Positions 39,151 through 50,565 of a stretch of 64,000 nucleotides of DNA are shown here, one piece after another. Each line of letters starts with the position of its first letter. The stretch's first letter is position 1. Source of the DNA: Brachypodius melanocephalos. Lineage: Eukaryota > Chordata > Aves > Passeriformes > Pycnonotidae. The translations under genes and the position numbers were made by a program. Below the pieces are notes generated by a model. It had not been told where the DNA came from, did not search any database, and saw only the letters and a program-made list of their open reading frames with translations. The stretch is from the NCBI GenBank assembly GCA_013398615.1, contig VZSR01001685.1, positions 27,915,714-27,979,713 of the forward strand. Direction: 5' to 3'.

Positions 39151-41499
39151 ACAAATCACTAACACAGCAGCTCTAACAACGTGCTTTGGATCCTCCTAAC
39201 TTTTGATAATTAGCAAGGGGTGTATACCCTTGTCAATAGCCAAAAGATTCATGACTCATTTTCCCTGGTTAAATTCTCTAATAGTAATAATATCTATTGA
39301 ACAAACACATCCAAAGAATATTCACAGTGCACACAGGTTTCATCAAAATTTCTCTAAATATTTCCTAGCATAACTCTTTGATTTGTGTTTTTGATCAAGA
39401 TAAAAAGCATGGTGTTTCCTTTTGAATTGTAAAACCCTGAATACTATTAAAATATTTTCATATGAGACCAAGGAGCAGGGTTTTTTTTTCTTCCAACATC
39501 ATTCACAGAAATTGTTGAAATATTCAGACTGAAATATTAGGGTGGAGAAAAGGTACAATTCAGGTAATAAGTGGGATAGACAGCTTCCAATTAAAACTGC
39601 TAACAATTAGAAAAGTTCTAAGGAATTGGAAGTAAAGCCCTTGCACATGAAGCAGTGTTCTGCTCAAATTTGTCACAGACAGCTTTGTCTATAGATAGTG
39701 ATGTATGAGACGTTTTTATTTTTCTCAAATATCTCATACTGAATACTTGCTGATTTGTTGGTATAATTCCCATTGGAGACTGCCTAGTGCTGTTTGTTCT
39801 CTTGGGTTATGTGACTAATTGTATTATTCATTACTTACAATAAAAACAATTAAGCCCCAAGCCAGAGTTCTGTAGGTATGGCCAAATACACACTTTGCTC
39901 ATAGCAACTTGCAGTCTAATGTGAAACAGGTCCCCACAAGCCTTGGGAACAATAGCAGACAGTGAGCAAACTGCACATGTCAATGAACACAACAGCACTA
40001 AGAACACGCTTTCCTGCTGCCCTGGCTCTCTCCCTCTGCCAGTAGTTGATCTCAGTGACACAAGCTGAGGCTAAGAACATGCAAATTGGGAGTACTAAAC
40101 CATTAAAGACTGTTTTAGATGCAAATAAATCCAATGTGTGTGTGTTCACCAGTAGATACACGGGCACCCTGTGTCTCAGCTGCTCCCCTGTGGCGTGGCA
40201 GGGCTGGCAGGACGCAGGGCAGCAGCCCCAGCTCCTGGGCTGCAGGAGCAGGAGGGCGAGGCTGCAAATGCTCTGCCATCAGCAGCTCCCAGGGTTTGGA
40301 TGTAACTCAGTAACAGAGACTTGTTTACAGTTCAGACTTCAAAGCATTTATACAGGCTGTCTGAGTTTGCTGAGGATTCACAAATTTTCCTGCAATAGCT
40401 GTTGTCACAGTGACTGCAAGTAAAATTGTCCCATGGGTAATAGCCAGATCCTCATTCCTGAAAATATTTGTATCTATGTATTCAGCTACCTTAAAATAAC
40501 GTGTGCAATGAGTAAAATATAAACTTTTATATGGAGAAATTAATGACCTGTATGTGTTCCTTCAGTGATGTTGCAATCTACTTGCCCTGTAATTAAGATT
40601 CAGCACAGCAGGGATTACTATTAAGAGAAATCAGTTCCCTGAGGAGTAAAGACAAGATTGTTCTTTTGGCTTGTGGCCCTGATGTTACACATGAACTTTG
40701 TCCTCATAGGCTTATACTCTTCCTGACAATGCCCACACTGCTTGATCAAAGGTGACTTTTGAATTCAGTGAATAACATCTGCTCTGCAGGCTCATGATTT
40801 GTCATGCTGGGCATGGTCTTGCTCTGTTAAGATCAGAATTCCTGGAAGAAATAGTAGCAATAGAGATCTGAAACAACATTTGTCAAATCCTCCAAATGAA
40901 GCAAGCTTGGGGTGGATGAGAATAGGATATCTTAAAAGCTTACTTAAGCAATACTGCATTGAAAAGCAGGAGTCATTCCTGTATGGTCTTGTTTACTGTG
41001 GTTCCTAGAAAACTGTGATTGTATGCAGTCATGGTGACTGACCTGTGTCCTTTCAGTATCAAAACTGAAGTGAGTGTAGATCTTACACTTTAGAGTGTAC
41101 ATCTTTAGTGTAGATTTAGATCAACCTACATTGTGCTGTAGATCCCTCAGCACAATGCTAAGGGAAATGCTGCCAGAGATTCTTTACTCAATGAGAATTA
41201 AACAGAACCACTCTGCTCATTGCCACAATTGCAACCCAGAGAGCCCCAGCTTACAGGTTCTGAAACTGTATTATTTCACTTTCTGCAGATGTATTTTCTT
41301 CCCCAAGTCTTTAAGAAAATCTAAGTAGTGTGCTACTTTTTTGTTTTTATTGTCTGTGGACCACTAAGTTTGGGGAAAACCATCATAGAAACAGAGTATG
41401 TTTTAGGCCCAGTTACAAATATACAATAATTTTTATGGGGACAAGCATGCTAAGCACAAGAAGTTGCCAAATACTAGATCAGGCAATAACAAGATTTTT
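39151..41499. other. Unique non-coding stretch
   Basis: No gene recognised. A GC-richer patch with a few CpGs at about 40150-40300 carries overlapping frames (125 codons at 40046-40423) without a domain. Confidence 0.5.
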
Positions 41500-42394
41500 C
41501 ACAGAATCCCAGAATGGGTAAGGTTGGAAGGGACCTGGTTCATGTGGTCCAACCTTCCTGTTCAAGCAAGGTCTTCCTAGAGCAAATTGTACAGGATTGT
41601 GTCCACACTGGTCTCTCTCCCAGGGAGGGAGACTCTACAACTCCTCTGGGCAATCCGTTCCAGTGTGTGGTCACTGCACTGTAAAGAAGTTCTTTCCTCA
41701 TGTTCAGGTGGAACTTCCTGTGCCTCAGTTTCTGCCCATTGTCTCTTGTCCTATTGCTTCGTGCCACTGAGAAGAGCCTGGATCCACCCTCTTGGCACTT
41801 TCCTTTCAGATACTGGTAGGCACTGGTGAGTTTCTCTCTCTCTTGATTCTTCTCAAGGCTGAACAGGATTAACTCTCTCAAACTATTCCCTCATGGGAGA
41901 GATGCTCCAGTCTCCCAGTCTCTCCCCAGCAGCCCTCTGCTGTACCTGCTCCAGGAGCTCCCCATGTCTCCCTCCCTTCCTTGTGCTGGGGGGCCCAGAA
42001 CTGGACACAGGACTGAGCAGAGGGGCAGGACGGCCTCCCTCAACCTGCTGGGAATGCTCTTCCTAATGCACCCCAGGATTTCACCGGCCTTCTTGGCCAC
42101 AAGGGCACTGCTGCCTCGTGGACAGCTGGTTGTCTGCCAAAGCTCCCAGGTCTTTTTCCACACATTTGCTTCCCAGCAGGTGAGCCCCTAGTCTGTACTG
42201 GAATTATTCCTGCCCAGGGACAGGACCCTATATTTGCCTTTGTTGAACTTTGTTAGGTTCTCTTCAGCTTGCTGTCCAGGTGTTACTGCATGGCTGCACA
42301 GCACTTGGGCATTTGTCTCTCCTCCCAGCTTTGTATCATCAGCAAACTCATGGAGGAGGGACTCCATCCAAGTGTTCAAGTCATTGATGAACAA
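41500..42394 (-). mobile_element. CR1 LINE, 3' ~0.9 kb including reverse-transcriptase motif
   Basis: A minus-strand CR1 with its 3' terminus at the left (CACAGAATCCCAGAATGG, GGTTGGAAGGGACC). Moving right, the minus strand encodes the C-terminal tail of the second CR1 protein (LRHRKFHLNMRKEL, then HWNGLPRGVVESPSL). Next come segments of the thumb region (GEILGCIRKSIPSRLREA), then the end of the palm with the catalytic FADD motif in HEFADDTKLGG (codons at plus coordinates 42335-42346), preceded by FINDLNTWMES. Several frameshifts separate these pieces, so no full protein can be made. The copy is 5'-truncated just upstream of the FADD motif, the typical outcome of incomplete reverse transcription. 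Confidence 0.93.
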
Positions 42395-42512
42395 GTTAAA
42401 CTATTTTGCCTACCTTCTGTGTGATGCCTTAATAATTTACCACATTCCTTGCCTTCAAGCCCAAAATATCATGAATTATCATTATATGTAAATTGTCAAC
42501 TATATACATCAC
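42395..42512. other. Short unique stretch
   Basis: AT-rich DNA between the CR1 truncation point and a microsatellite. No feature seen. Confidence 0.4.
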
Positions 42513-42556
42513 CATCTATCTATCTATCTATCTATCTATATATATATATATATATA
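42513..42556 (+). repeat. Compound microsatellite (ATCT)n(AT)n
   Basis: About seven ATCT units (42513-42540) run directly into an AT dinucleotide run that ends near 42556. It lies just beyond the 5' truncation point of the CR1 at 41.5-42.4 kb. It is likely length-variable. Confidence 0.95.
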
Positions 42557-45500
42557 ATTCACATATAATACATATGATTTGCATATTTCTTTGGGTTTGT
42601 GAAGCATGGAAGATCTTACAAAGTATTAATTTGTAAGTAAGTACAGGCCCTGGCTCTGTACTTCATTTGGTGAAAAACTAGGAATGCTAACTGAGCCACA
42701 GAAGGAGATGAGAGGGCAATGAAATTTATAAGAGCACCTCATTTTTATTGATCCATGAATAAATTAGTCTCTGCTTTGTCTCTGGTTTAAAAATGTAATA
42801 GATTACTATGAAAGTGAACAAGAAAATCAAAAAATCAAAACCCAATTCTTTTTCTAAGAAAAGTTGTAATACTTTATATAGCACTCTTAAGAGCAGCAAA
42901 CTGTGATTTCCCATCCAACTTCTTAGAATATTTTTTTTTCTTTATACAAAAAGCCCCCTGTGATTATTTGATGAACAAATAATACACCTGTTTTATGCTG
43001 CCCTGTGTTAACAGAAGCACTTATCTTGTATCTTGACAGCTTGTCAATCTGGAACAGGCTGTTGGCTGTAATCTCACAGGCACATGCTGAATGAAGTTAT
43101 CACTGTCCTGCCACCTTGCAAGGAATGTGGTTTGTGTGTTTTGGCAGCTTCCACTTTCTTTCTCTGTCTAATTAACTGGGAAATAGTCTCACTTTTTTTA
43201 AAAAAAAATCTCATGAGGTGAGAGTATTTCTTCCCTCTCATATTTTTTTTCTCTCCATCTCCCTTTGCTATATTATTTCACTGGAGAGAACAGGCAGATA
43301 AGTCTGTGTCTTGTCTATGACAGTATTTCTGTAACTTGCAAGGTATCCTTCATCAGCATTTGCATCCAGGAGAAGAAAACATAGCAGTGCTTGACTTTAC
43401 TGCAAAAAGAAATAGAGGTTTGAGTGTCATGAGCAATTCACACCACAACCTCAGTAAGACCAATGCTATTAGAAGAAAATAATACTCAGATTTAAGTGTT
43501 CCATTGCCTTAAAGAGGTTTACACTTGGGTGAAAGACCCTCAGGAACAGGCAGGTAGAGCCTGGCTGTAGCAGGAGACAGAATTAGTACTTTGCCACAGC
43601 CAGACATGTGTTCCTTTCCTTTTCTCATTCCAACCTTTCCTTTTCTCTTTCTCTATCTGTTGGTTTGTTATTATCAGAAATCCCAGTTATGACTCAAAGA
43701 TCTTGTTAAAATACATCGAAGAATATTTTTATCTCAGCCATGAACACACATCTCATTTATGTGGTGTGTTTCAAACTATTCCACAAACCCTTCCTAAGGA
43801 AAGTTTTGTTCCTTTGTCAGAGAAATTGTTCATTTCCCTAGTTCTCAGGACAGTAATAAAACCTCTTACCAATGGACTTATCTCTTTCCAGCCCCAGTTC
43901 TGGCGGGCTTGGATGTATCAGTTTTCTACTTAAAGAAGGAATATGACATATTCAGAAGGAATTCATTCTCAGCTAAATAAGGCTTGAAAATGGGACAGCC
44001 TTGCATCTCTCATCTTCTCACAGTGGAGAAAGGCTTTTGCAGTTTTTGCAGGTGTCTCGGTTAGTTTGGCTGTCCAGTGTTGCTTATGACATATTTATTA
44101 GCAAAAAAAAAAAAGCAAAACAAGTATAATTTTAGCTTGCAATTGTCTATGAAAAGCTTTACAAATATTTAATAAACAAATTCGTACAAGTATCAGCAGA
44201 AATTAGTACTACTGGATCTAGATAAGAGAGTCTGGAACATTTCTATGCAAATGCATGCTATTGTTACTTGGTCAAAATTACCAAGAAAGAATGATGAAAG
44301 CACAGTCAAAACACAGACAGGTCAGGGCTTTATTTCAGATGCAAGTTTCTAGCTTCCTGTGACTTTTTCTTCATATTAAAGTAAAGCAAAGAAAAATTCC
44401 AAGAAACAACAAATGGAATTATTTATTTTCCCCATTTTTCCTAGTGAATTTTTGTTTAATGATTTAAAATGTGTCTTTGTAACCATTAATGATCTTTGCA
44501 TTGATTTGATTTACACCTAATCACAAATACTGGATATCAATTATCTCAAGAATAATTCCTCCTTCTCCACTTAAAAAGAAATCTCCTGTGGATAATAGCC
44601 TAGATAAACAATAGAGGAATTACAGGTATCTGTAGTGGAAAATACCATTATATTACAATGAAAAACTGAAAATAAATTGCCAATATTATTCAGCCAGAAG
44701 CACAGAAGCATTTAGGAGTGCTTGCCTGAGGTACTGCAAGTGCAAAAGTCTCAGAGAAATTATTTTCTTTACACTTTGCCGTATTTTAGTGAAACTCAGT
44801 AATATATAAAGTTAAAGATCACTAAATTTAAGATCAATAGAAAAAGTTTTATAAACCATGCATGGCTGTGGCTGTGGTTGGGTTTTTTTGTGCATGGGGA
44901 GAGAGAGAGACCTAAGTCCTGCCACATTTTCTACAACACCAATAAACTAACAAACAGATTGTGAGCAGATTAAGGATCAGATATTTAGTAAATGTGTGCC
45001 ACGTTCTGATGTGTTTTCTCTTTTTCACTGGCATTTAGTTTCTAAAACTCTTAGTGTATCAAATTACATGATGTTAGAGCAACCCTTCTTGCCTTGTAGT
45101 ACAGAAATGCAGGATAACTACAGATCTCCTCAGTAAACACTAATGCCCATTATTAGTGTGTAATTTAAGACATGTGAATTCACCACACCACAGATGAAGG
45201 GGCTTCACTTTAATGCACATTTCTAATGGACCTCATGACAGCTATAAATCATGTAACTGCTGATTTGGCATCTAGACATACAGAAGGAAAAGTTTTCACA
45301 GCCAAATATTTTTCTTTTCTTGTGTAAACAAAAGATGAGAAGAAACATTTGGACTCTTAAGAAAAGCTACTCTTGATTGAGCTATTCATTACTTAAGAGT
45401 TTGGGTTCAAATCTTCAAAGAAATCCATCATTTCAGGTTTTGTTGCAATATCTGTATCTTAAAATGCTTTTAGCAATTTTTTAACCACTGAAGTGTTCCC

Positions 45501-46040
45501 TGCTTGTGAAAACCACTTAAATATTACCACAAAGGTACTTTGATCTGGGAAAGATTATGCTTCAATCACTGTTAGGCAGCAGCTGCCTTAAAGTTTCTAA
45601 TTTTTTCTTTGCACCCATAGCATAGAATACTTTAACCATTTTATCTGTCTTAAATAAAAAACCTGCAATAGCTTTAGGTATTTAATGTGAATAAGAGAAT
45701 CATGCTTTCAAGTAATGGAAAAATAATAGGAAAAGCCAAAATGAACTTTCAGAGCTCTATAATAAATCTCTTTTTACCCAATATGATTTGGAAGTTCATT
45801 TCAGAGGGAGAGCTGAAGCTGATTTCTTTCATTCCCCACCATCACAAGAGCTTACATTGTTGGACACTGCCATGTAAAAGGGAAGTTTGAACTCATTCCA
45901 CTCCAGGGTGAGAATTCAGAGCAGGCAGTGAGCTCTGAGGGGGCAGCACGTTCACCTCTCTCAGTTTGGCACTGCTGACAAAAGAAAGGCTGCTGTAAGA
46001 GTAATGCTCAGACCATAACAGTGAGTATCTTAGCACTTTT
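42557..46040. other. Unique non-coding stretch
   Basis: About 3.5 kb with no gene or interspersed repeat recognised. Confidence 0.5.
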
Positions 46041-46051
46041 CATAGAATCAT
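46041..46051 (-). mobile_element. Detached 3' terminal repeat of the CR1 at 46.5-48.6 kb
   Basis: CATAGAATCAT is the reverse complement of the CR1 terminal ATTCTATG repeat. It stands alone to the left of an LTR-like block, while a second CATAGAATTT with the body of a CR1 begins at 46545. Removing the block would restore an ordinary CR1 3' end. Confidence 0.6.
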
Positions 46052-46541
46052 ATTAAACCCCTGGGGGTCTGAGCCCGGACAATCAGACCCCTCTGAGTTT
46101 CCTTGGGACTCTGTCCCAATGGTGACTTGATAGAAAGAGGCTGCCTTGATCCAATTGTCCAGAAATGGGATTTTAATAATGCAAAACCAACAAACAATAA
46201 GGTGTACACTGTATTTGGAGCAAACTGGAAAAAGGCAGTACAAAGGGCAAAAAGCACAGGGCTAGGGTCAGACAGGGCTATTTATACATCCCAGTGTGGG
46301 GAGGAGATAAGTCAGGGTATGAGGGAAGGGTGCAGTAGGGAAGAATGATTAGGAATATTAAAATTTCTGCAGCAAAAATCAACCTATGGTAACACAAAGA
46401 ACTAGTAACCTTCTAGTAATTATTTTCATGCTGGAACTGAAGGAACGTGTGAGTAAGCCTTTTGCTGACTGTACTTAGAAAGGGCTTTCCCAGGGAATTA
46501 TTCTAGGGTTTTCCTCTTCCTCGGGGAAACCACTCCCTACA
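46052..46541 (-). mobile_element. LTR-like insertion (probable solo LTR) inside a CR1 terminus
   Basis: About 490 bases separate two parts of a CR1 3' end. On the minus strand the block starts TGTAGGGAGTGG, carries a TATA-like TATAAAT (plus coordinates 46286-46280), then ATTAAA as a poly(A)-type signal (46177-46172), the order expected of U3-R-U5. The flanking 5-mers are ATCAT on the left and ACCAT on the right, a possible 5-bp duplication with one change. The minus-strand end reads GGGGTTTAAT(A), lacking a clean CA, so the left boundary is uncertain by about 10 bases. No retroviral coding sequence is attached. The LTR identity is an inference from structure. Confidence 0.6.
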
Positions 46542-48600
46542 ACCATAGAATTTCTTAGGTTGAAAGCGACCTCTAAAATTATCAAGTCCAACTGTTTACT
46601 CAGCACTGCTAATTTCACCACTAAGCCATGCTACAACCGCACTTTTTTTGAGCTCTTTCAGGAATGGTGACTCAACCACTTCTAGTAACCCTTCCTTTAT
46701 AGCTCTGTTAATGAAGATTTTTTCCTAATACCAAATCTAAACCTCCTCTGGCACAACTTGGAGCCATTTTCTCTCATCATGTCATTTGTTACTTGGGAGA
46801 AGAGACTGACCCTAGCCTCACTATGACATCCTTTCGGGTGGTCATAGAGAGTGATAAGATTCCCTCTGACCCTTCTTCCCTCCAGGAAAAACAACCCTGG
46901 GTCTCTTAGCCATTCCTCATATGACTTGTGCTCCAGACCCTTCACTAGCTCCATTGTCCTTTCTGGACACGCTCCAGCACCTTAATGTTTTTTATTGTAG
47001 TGAGGGGCCCAGAACAGAACAAAGGATTTGAGGTGCAATCTCACCAGTGACCAAGCAGGACCTGCCTTTCCTAAACCCAGGCTGTCTGGGCCTGAACCCC
47101 CAGCTGTCCTGATTGTGCCATGGGATGGCACTCAGGATGATCTGCTCCATGACTCTCCCTGACCCCAAGGTCAAGTGACAGGCCTGTAGATCCTCAGACC
47201 CTTTTTCCAGCCCTTCTTGTAGATGGGCAATAGATTTGCCAACTCCTTGTCAGCTGTGACCTCCCCAGTCAACCAGACCTGCTGGTAAATGATTGAAGTT
47301 CTTCAGTGAATACTTCCACCAGCTACGTCAGCACCCGTGGGTGGATCCCATCCCATTCAAAACTTGCAATTGTCTAAGTGCTGTAGCAGGTACCTGACCA
47401 TTTCCTCTTGGCTTATGGGAGCATCATTCTGTTCTCCACCTCTGTATTCCAGCTCAGGGGGTTGGGACCATAGTTTCTTGCTATTAAAATTTTGAGGCAA
47501 AGGAGCATTGACTGCCTCAGCCTCAATCCTTCGTCACTACCTCTCTCCCGACTTATAACAGATGGAGATTCTCCTTAGCCCTCCTTTTCTTGTTGATTTA
47601 TTTATAACACAATTTTTTAACCAGTTTTTACAGCACTAGCCAGATGAAGTTCTAGTTGGGTTTTGGCCCTTCTAGTTTTCTCCCCACCTAACCTCACAAC
47701 ATCCTCGTAGTCTTCCCACATTGTTTGTTCCTTCTTCCAAATGTCATACAAAGTTCCCTGTTCAGCCAGACCAATCCTCTTCCTCACTGGGCACATGGGA
47801 ACAGCCTGCTCTTGGACCTTTAGAATTTCCTTCTTTAGAATTTCCCCCTGGACTCATTTGCCATTCAGGACTGCCACCCAAGGAGCTCTGTTAAATAGTC
47901 ACATAAACAGGCCAAAGTCTGCCCTCTGGAAGTCCAAGGTGGTAATTTTGCTGACCAGAAAAGAAAACTCCATAACTTTGTGACCACTGGCCATCACATC
48001 ACCCACCAGTCCTTCTCTCTTCACAAGTAAGGCAAAGCAGATGCCTCCCTTGGTAGATTCCCTTACCTCTTGCATCAGGAAGTTACCTTTCACACACTCC
48101 AGGATCCTCAGAAGAAGGAAGAAACAGAAAGACTGTTTCTTCTCTGCTGAACTGTATTCCCAGCAGATATCTGGTAGGCCAAAGTCCTCCAAAGAAAAAG
48201 GGCTAGTGATTCTCAAACTTCTCCCATCAGAAAACAGAAATACTGATTTCTACTAGAAATAGAATAATTCCTCAGCCTCTTCATCCTCTTTAGGTGGTCT
48301 GTGACAGCCTCCCACCATGACATCTGCCTTGTTCATCTTTCACCTGATTTTTATGCATAAAAATTCAACACTGTTGTTGCCATCACTAAAGACAATTGAA
48401 ACACTGCCTAAAATACAGGGCCACTCCACTGCCACTCCTTCCTTGCCTATCCTTGCATTTTAGATGTGTCAGTCATCTCACCATATGTCTGTGATGGCAA
48501 CTATGTCATGCATTTCCTGCTGAAAAAAAAACAAAACCAAACCCTCTTACCTTTCCTAGGAGTAGAGTGTATTCTCTAAAATATCCCTATTCCCTAAGTC
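46542..48600 (-). mobile_element. CR1 LINE with endonuclease and partial reverse transcriptase, internally deleted
   Basis: The 3' end is at the left (CATAGAATTTCTTAGG...). Reading the minus strand from right to left, one meets the endonuclease domain near 48.2-48.55 kb (QQEMHDIVAITDIW; ADVMVGGCHRPPKE), continuing through LPDICWEY and FQRADFGLFM at about 47.9-48.2 kb. The linker follows (GTLYDIWKKEQ near 47.7 kb), then early reverse-transcriptase segments at 47.0-47.4 kb (GRVMEQIILSAIPWH; GFRKGRSCLVTG). At about 47035 the sequence jumps to the 3' part of the element, so the FADD-containing palm is missing, a deletion I estimate at several hundred bases or more. A 15-base local duplication (47818-47847) and many stops complete the decay. 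It is the longest CR1 in the window and a dead copy. An LTR-like block splits off its last few bases. Confidence 0.9.
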
Positions 48601-49875
48601 TCTAATTAGGTCTGCTGTTTTGTTGTTTTCCTCCTTCTGTTGTTTTGTGCTGGTCTCACTCTGGGCATTTGGTATTCATTGGCTATGAATGTGCTGAGGA
48701 CCTAAATACCGCGTGGAGTCAAACTGGCGCACCAGTTCAGTGATTCAGCTAAAAATCTTGTGTTGAAATCTAAGGCCAAATAGTCTTGCTAATCTACTCA
48801 GTGATTTCAAACATGTCTCATAGAAACTGCTATTCAGGGAACATTTACAGCTACAGATGGCTTGCAGTCAGGAATAGTTTTCCTATGAATTTCCTTATAC
48901 CAGGGGATTCATTTCATCTTGTCCTGTGCCAGCTGGGTGCAGCAAAGAACACTTAGTTAGTTACCCACTGCTCTTTATCCTTCTCACCACCAAGTGTGGG
49001 ACTCTGCTGCCTTTGTTAGCAATGATGGAGAGTAAACAGTGTTCCTTTGAACCCCGTCTCCATGCCCATATTTTTATAGTGGATAATGGATTGGGCTAGT
49101 GCCTGTTTGTTTGCTAATGTAGCTCTTTGCACTGGCTCTCACTCTGCCAGTTTTGTGGTGCCTGTAATGGAGCAGTTATGACCCCATATTATGCAAGACA
49201 GCTCTAGCTTGCACTGGCCATAAATCCCACTACTCTGGCAGTTTGCAGAATTGAGCAATTCCAGAAAAGCTTACAGGACCAAATTGCTGTTCATCAACAG
49301 CAGCACAACAAGGGCAGAGGAGATGAATAATGCCAATCTTCCCCCTCAACTGTATAAACATGAAGGCATTGAGTAGCTAGAGCCCACATTTTCTCCTTAG
49401 TTATCTCCAATCATCAGCTAAAGTGTCCATCAGAGAGTATGAGAGACACATTTGGCTTCAAGAACAGGCTGATGATTGCTTAAATAACAGTCTAAATGAA
49501 CTTGTTTGAGAGTTTTAGCTTACTGCCTGCCATTGTCTCTGTCCAGTAATGAGTTGTCAGGCTACGCAACTATCTACACCTGCAGGTGCTTTTTCTAGTG
49601 CAGGATACCCTCCTAATCAATTTGTGCAGTGCATGTGCACTCTGCTGTCTTCACTTGTTATTCTGTGGCCGGCAAACAAGTTGGAAACACAGCTTAAAAG
49701 CTTAAGATGTGCAGAAACGCATTAGCTGTATTTCTGACGTCTAATGTGGGATAAATAACATATTTCAAAATTTAATATAAAAGGGTTCTTTTGTTTATTT
49801 TGGGGGTTTGTTTGGTTTTGGTTTTGTTTTTAAAGTTACACTTGGTGCAGTGCTGGGTGCTGAGCTGAGTGCTGT
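48601..49875. other. Unique non-coding stretch
   Basis: No gene recognised. The first few dozen bases might still be decayed CR1 5' sequence. Three CpGs cluster near 48708-48733, without further context. Confidence 0.45.
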
Positions 49876-49897
49876 TGATGATGATGATGATGATGAT
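49876..49897 (+). repeat. (GAT)n microsatellite
   Basis: Seven GAT units in a row. It encodes a run of Asp in one frame, which is not meaningful here. Confidence 0.95.
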
Positions 49898-50159
49898 ATT
49901 TCATGCAACCCCCATTACATTTACAGTGGAAGGAAGCAGTCCAAGAGTCCCCATCTGAGTTCTAGCTCAGACATTTTCATAGAGAGAAAAGGACTGGAGA
50001 GGTCGTTAAGAACAAACAATGCCTGTAAGGTATGAAAGGAATTTTAAGTGCTCTTTGCCTCGTTTTCCTTCCTGAATAGCACATGTCATGAAAATTGAAA
50101 TTGAGAGAATCTTGTAAAATATAAAGTATTCTTTGTGATGCTTCTGGCTTCTTTTTCTC

Positions 50160-50565
50160 TGCCAAGATCGGCATTAATACACGGGAGTCACAGTTCGTAT
50201 TCGAACTTGGATGTTTATTGTTTCTTATTTATTTACAGACCACAAGCTGTGAGCTCTAACTAGCAAGTTAGAGAAATGAGGTAAAATGGAGTACCCCTCT
50301 ATCTCTACAAGGTCTCTTCAAGGACAATCCATCCAATTATGAAATGCCATCTAAACTATTTCTACTTTAAACCCAATGACTAACTACTTGAAGTCCTCAA
50401 TGTGGACCCCACCAACCAATTATAGAAAACCACCCAAACCCATGAAGAAGAAGAAGGAAGAAAGTGAAGAAGAAGGACCCAGACAACACTCAAAATCCTC
50501 CATATTGCTTCACATATACTATTATATACTAAACCCCCAAATTCCATGTTTCCAGAATTCCAACA
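50160..50565 (-). mobile_element. Probable solo LTR, minus strand
   Basis: On the minus strand this ~406-bp block starts TGTTGGAATTC and ends GCCGATCTTGGCA, so it has TG...CA ends. It carries two poly(A)-type AATAAA signals (plus coordinates 50228-50233 and 50214-50219), followed by a short end segment. A CTTCTT-rich stretch and a TATATAAT string occupy the U3-like half. The flanks (TTCTC left, ATTCT right) do not give a clean duplication, so the ends or the identity may be wrong. It does not resemble the other LTRs in the window closely enough to be the same family. Confidence 0.5.

Noticed and set aside
47899..48216. 105-codon minus-strand frame that could be mistaken for a host gene
   Set aside because: Its words (LPDICW, FQRADFGLFM) are those of the CR1 endonuclease/linker region; it is part of a LINE.
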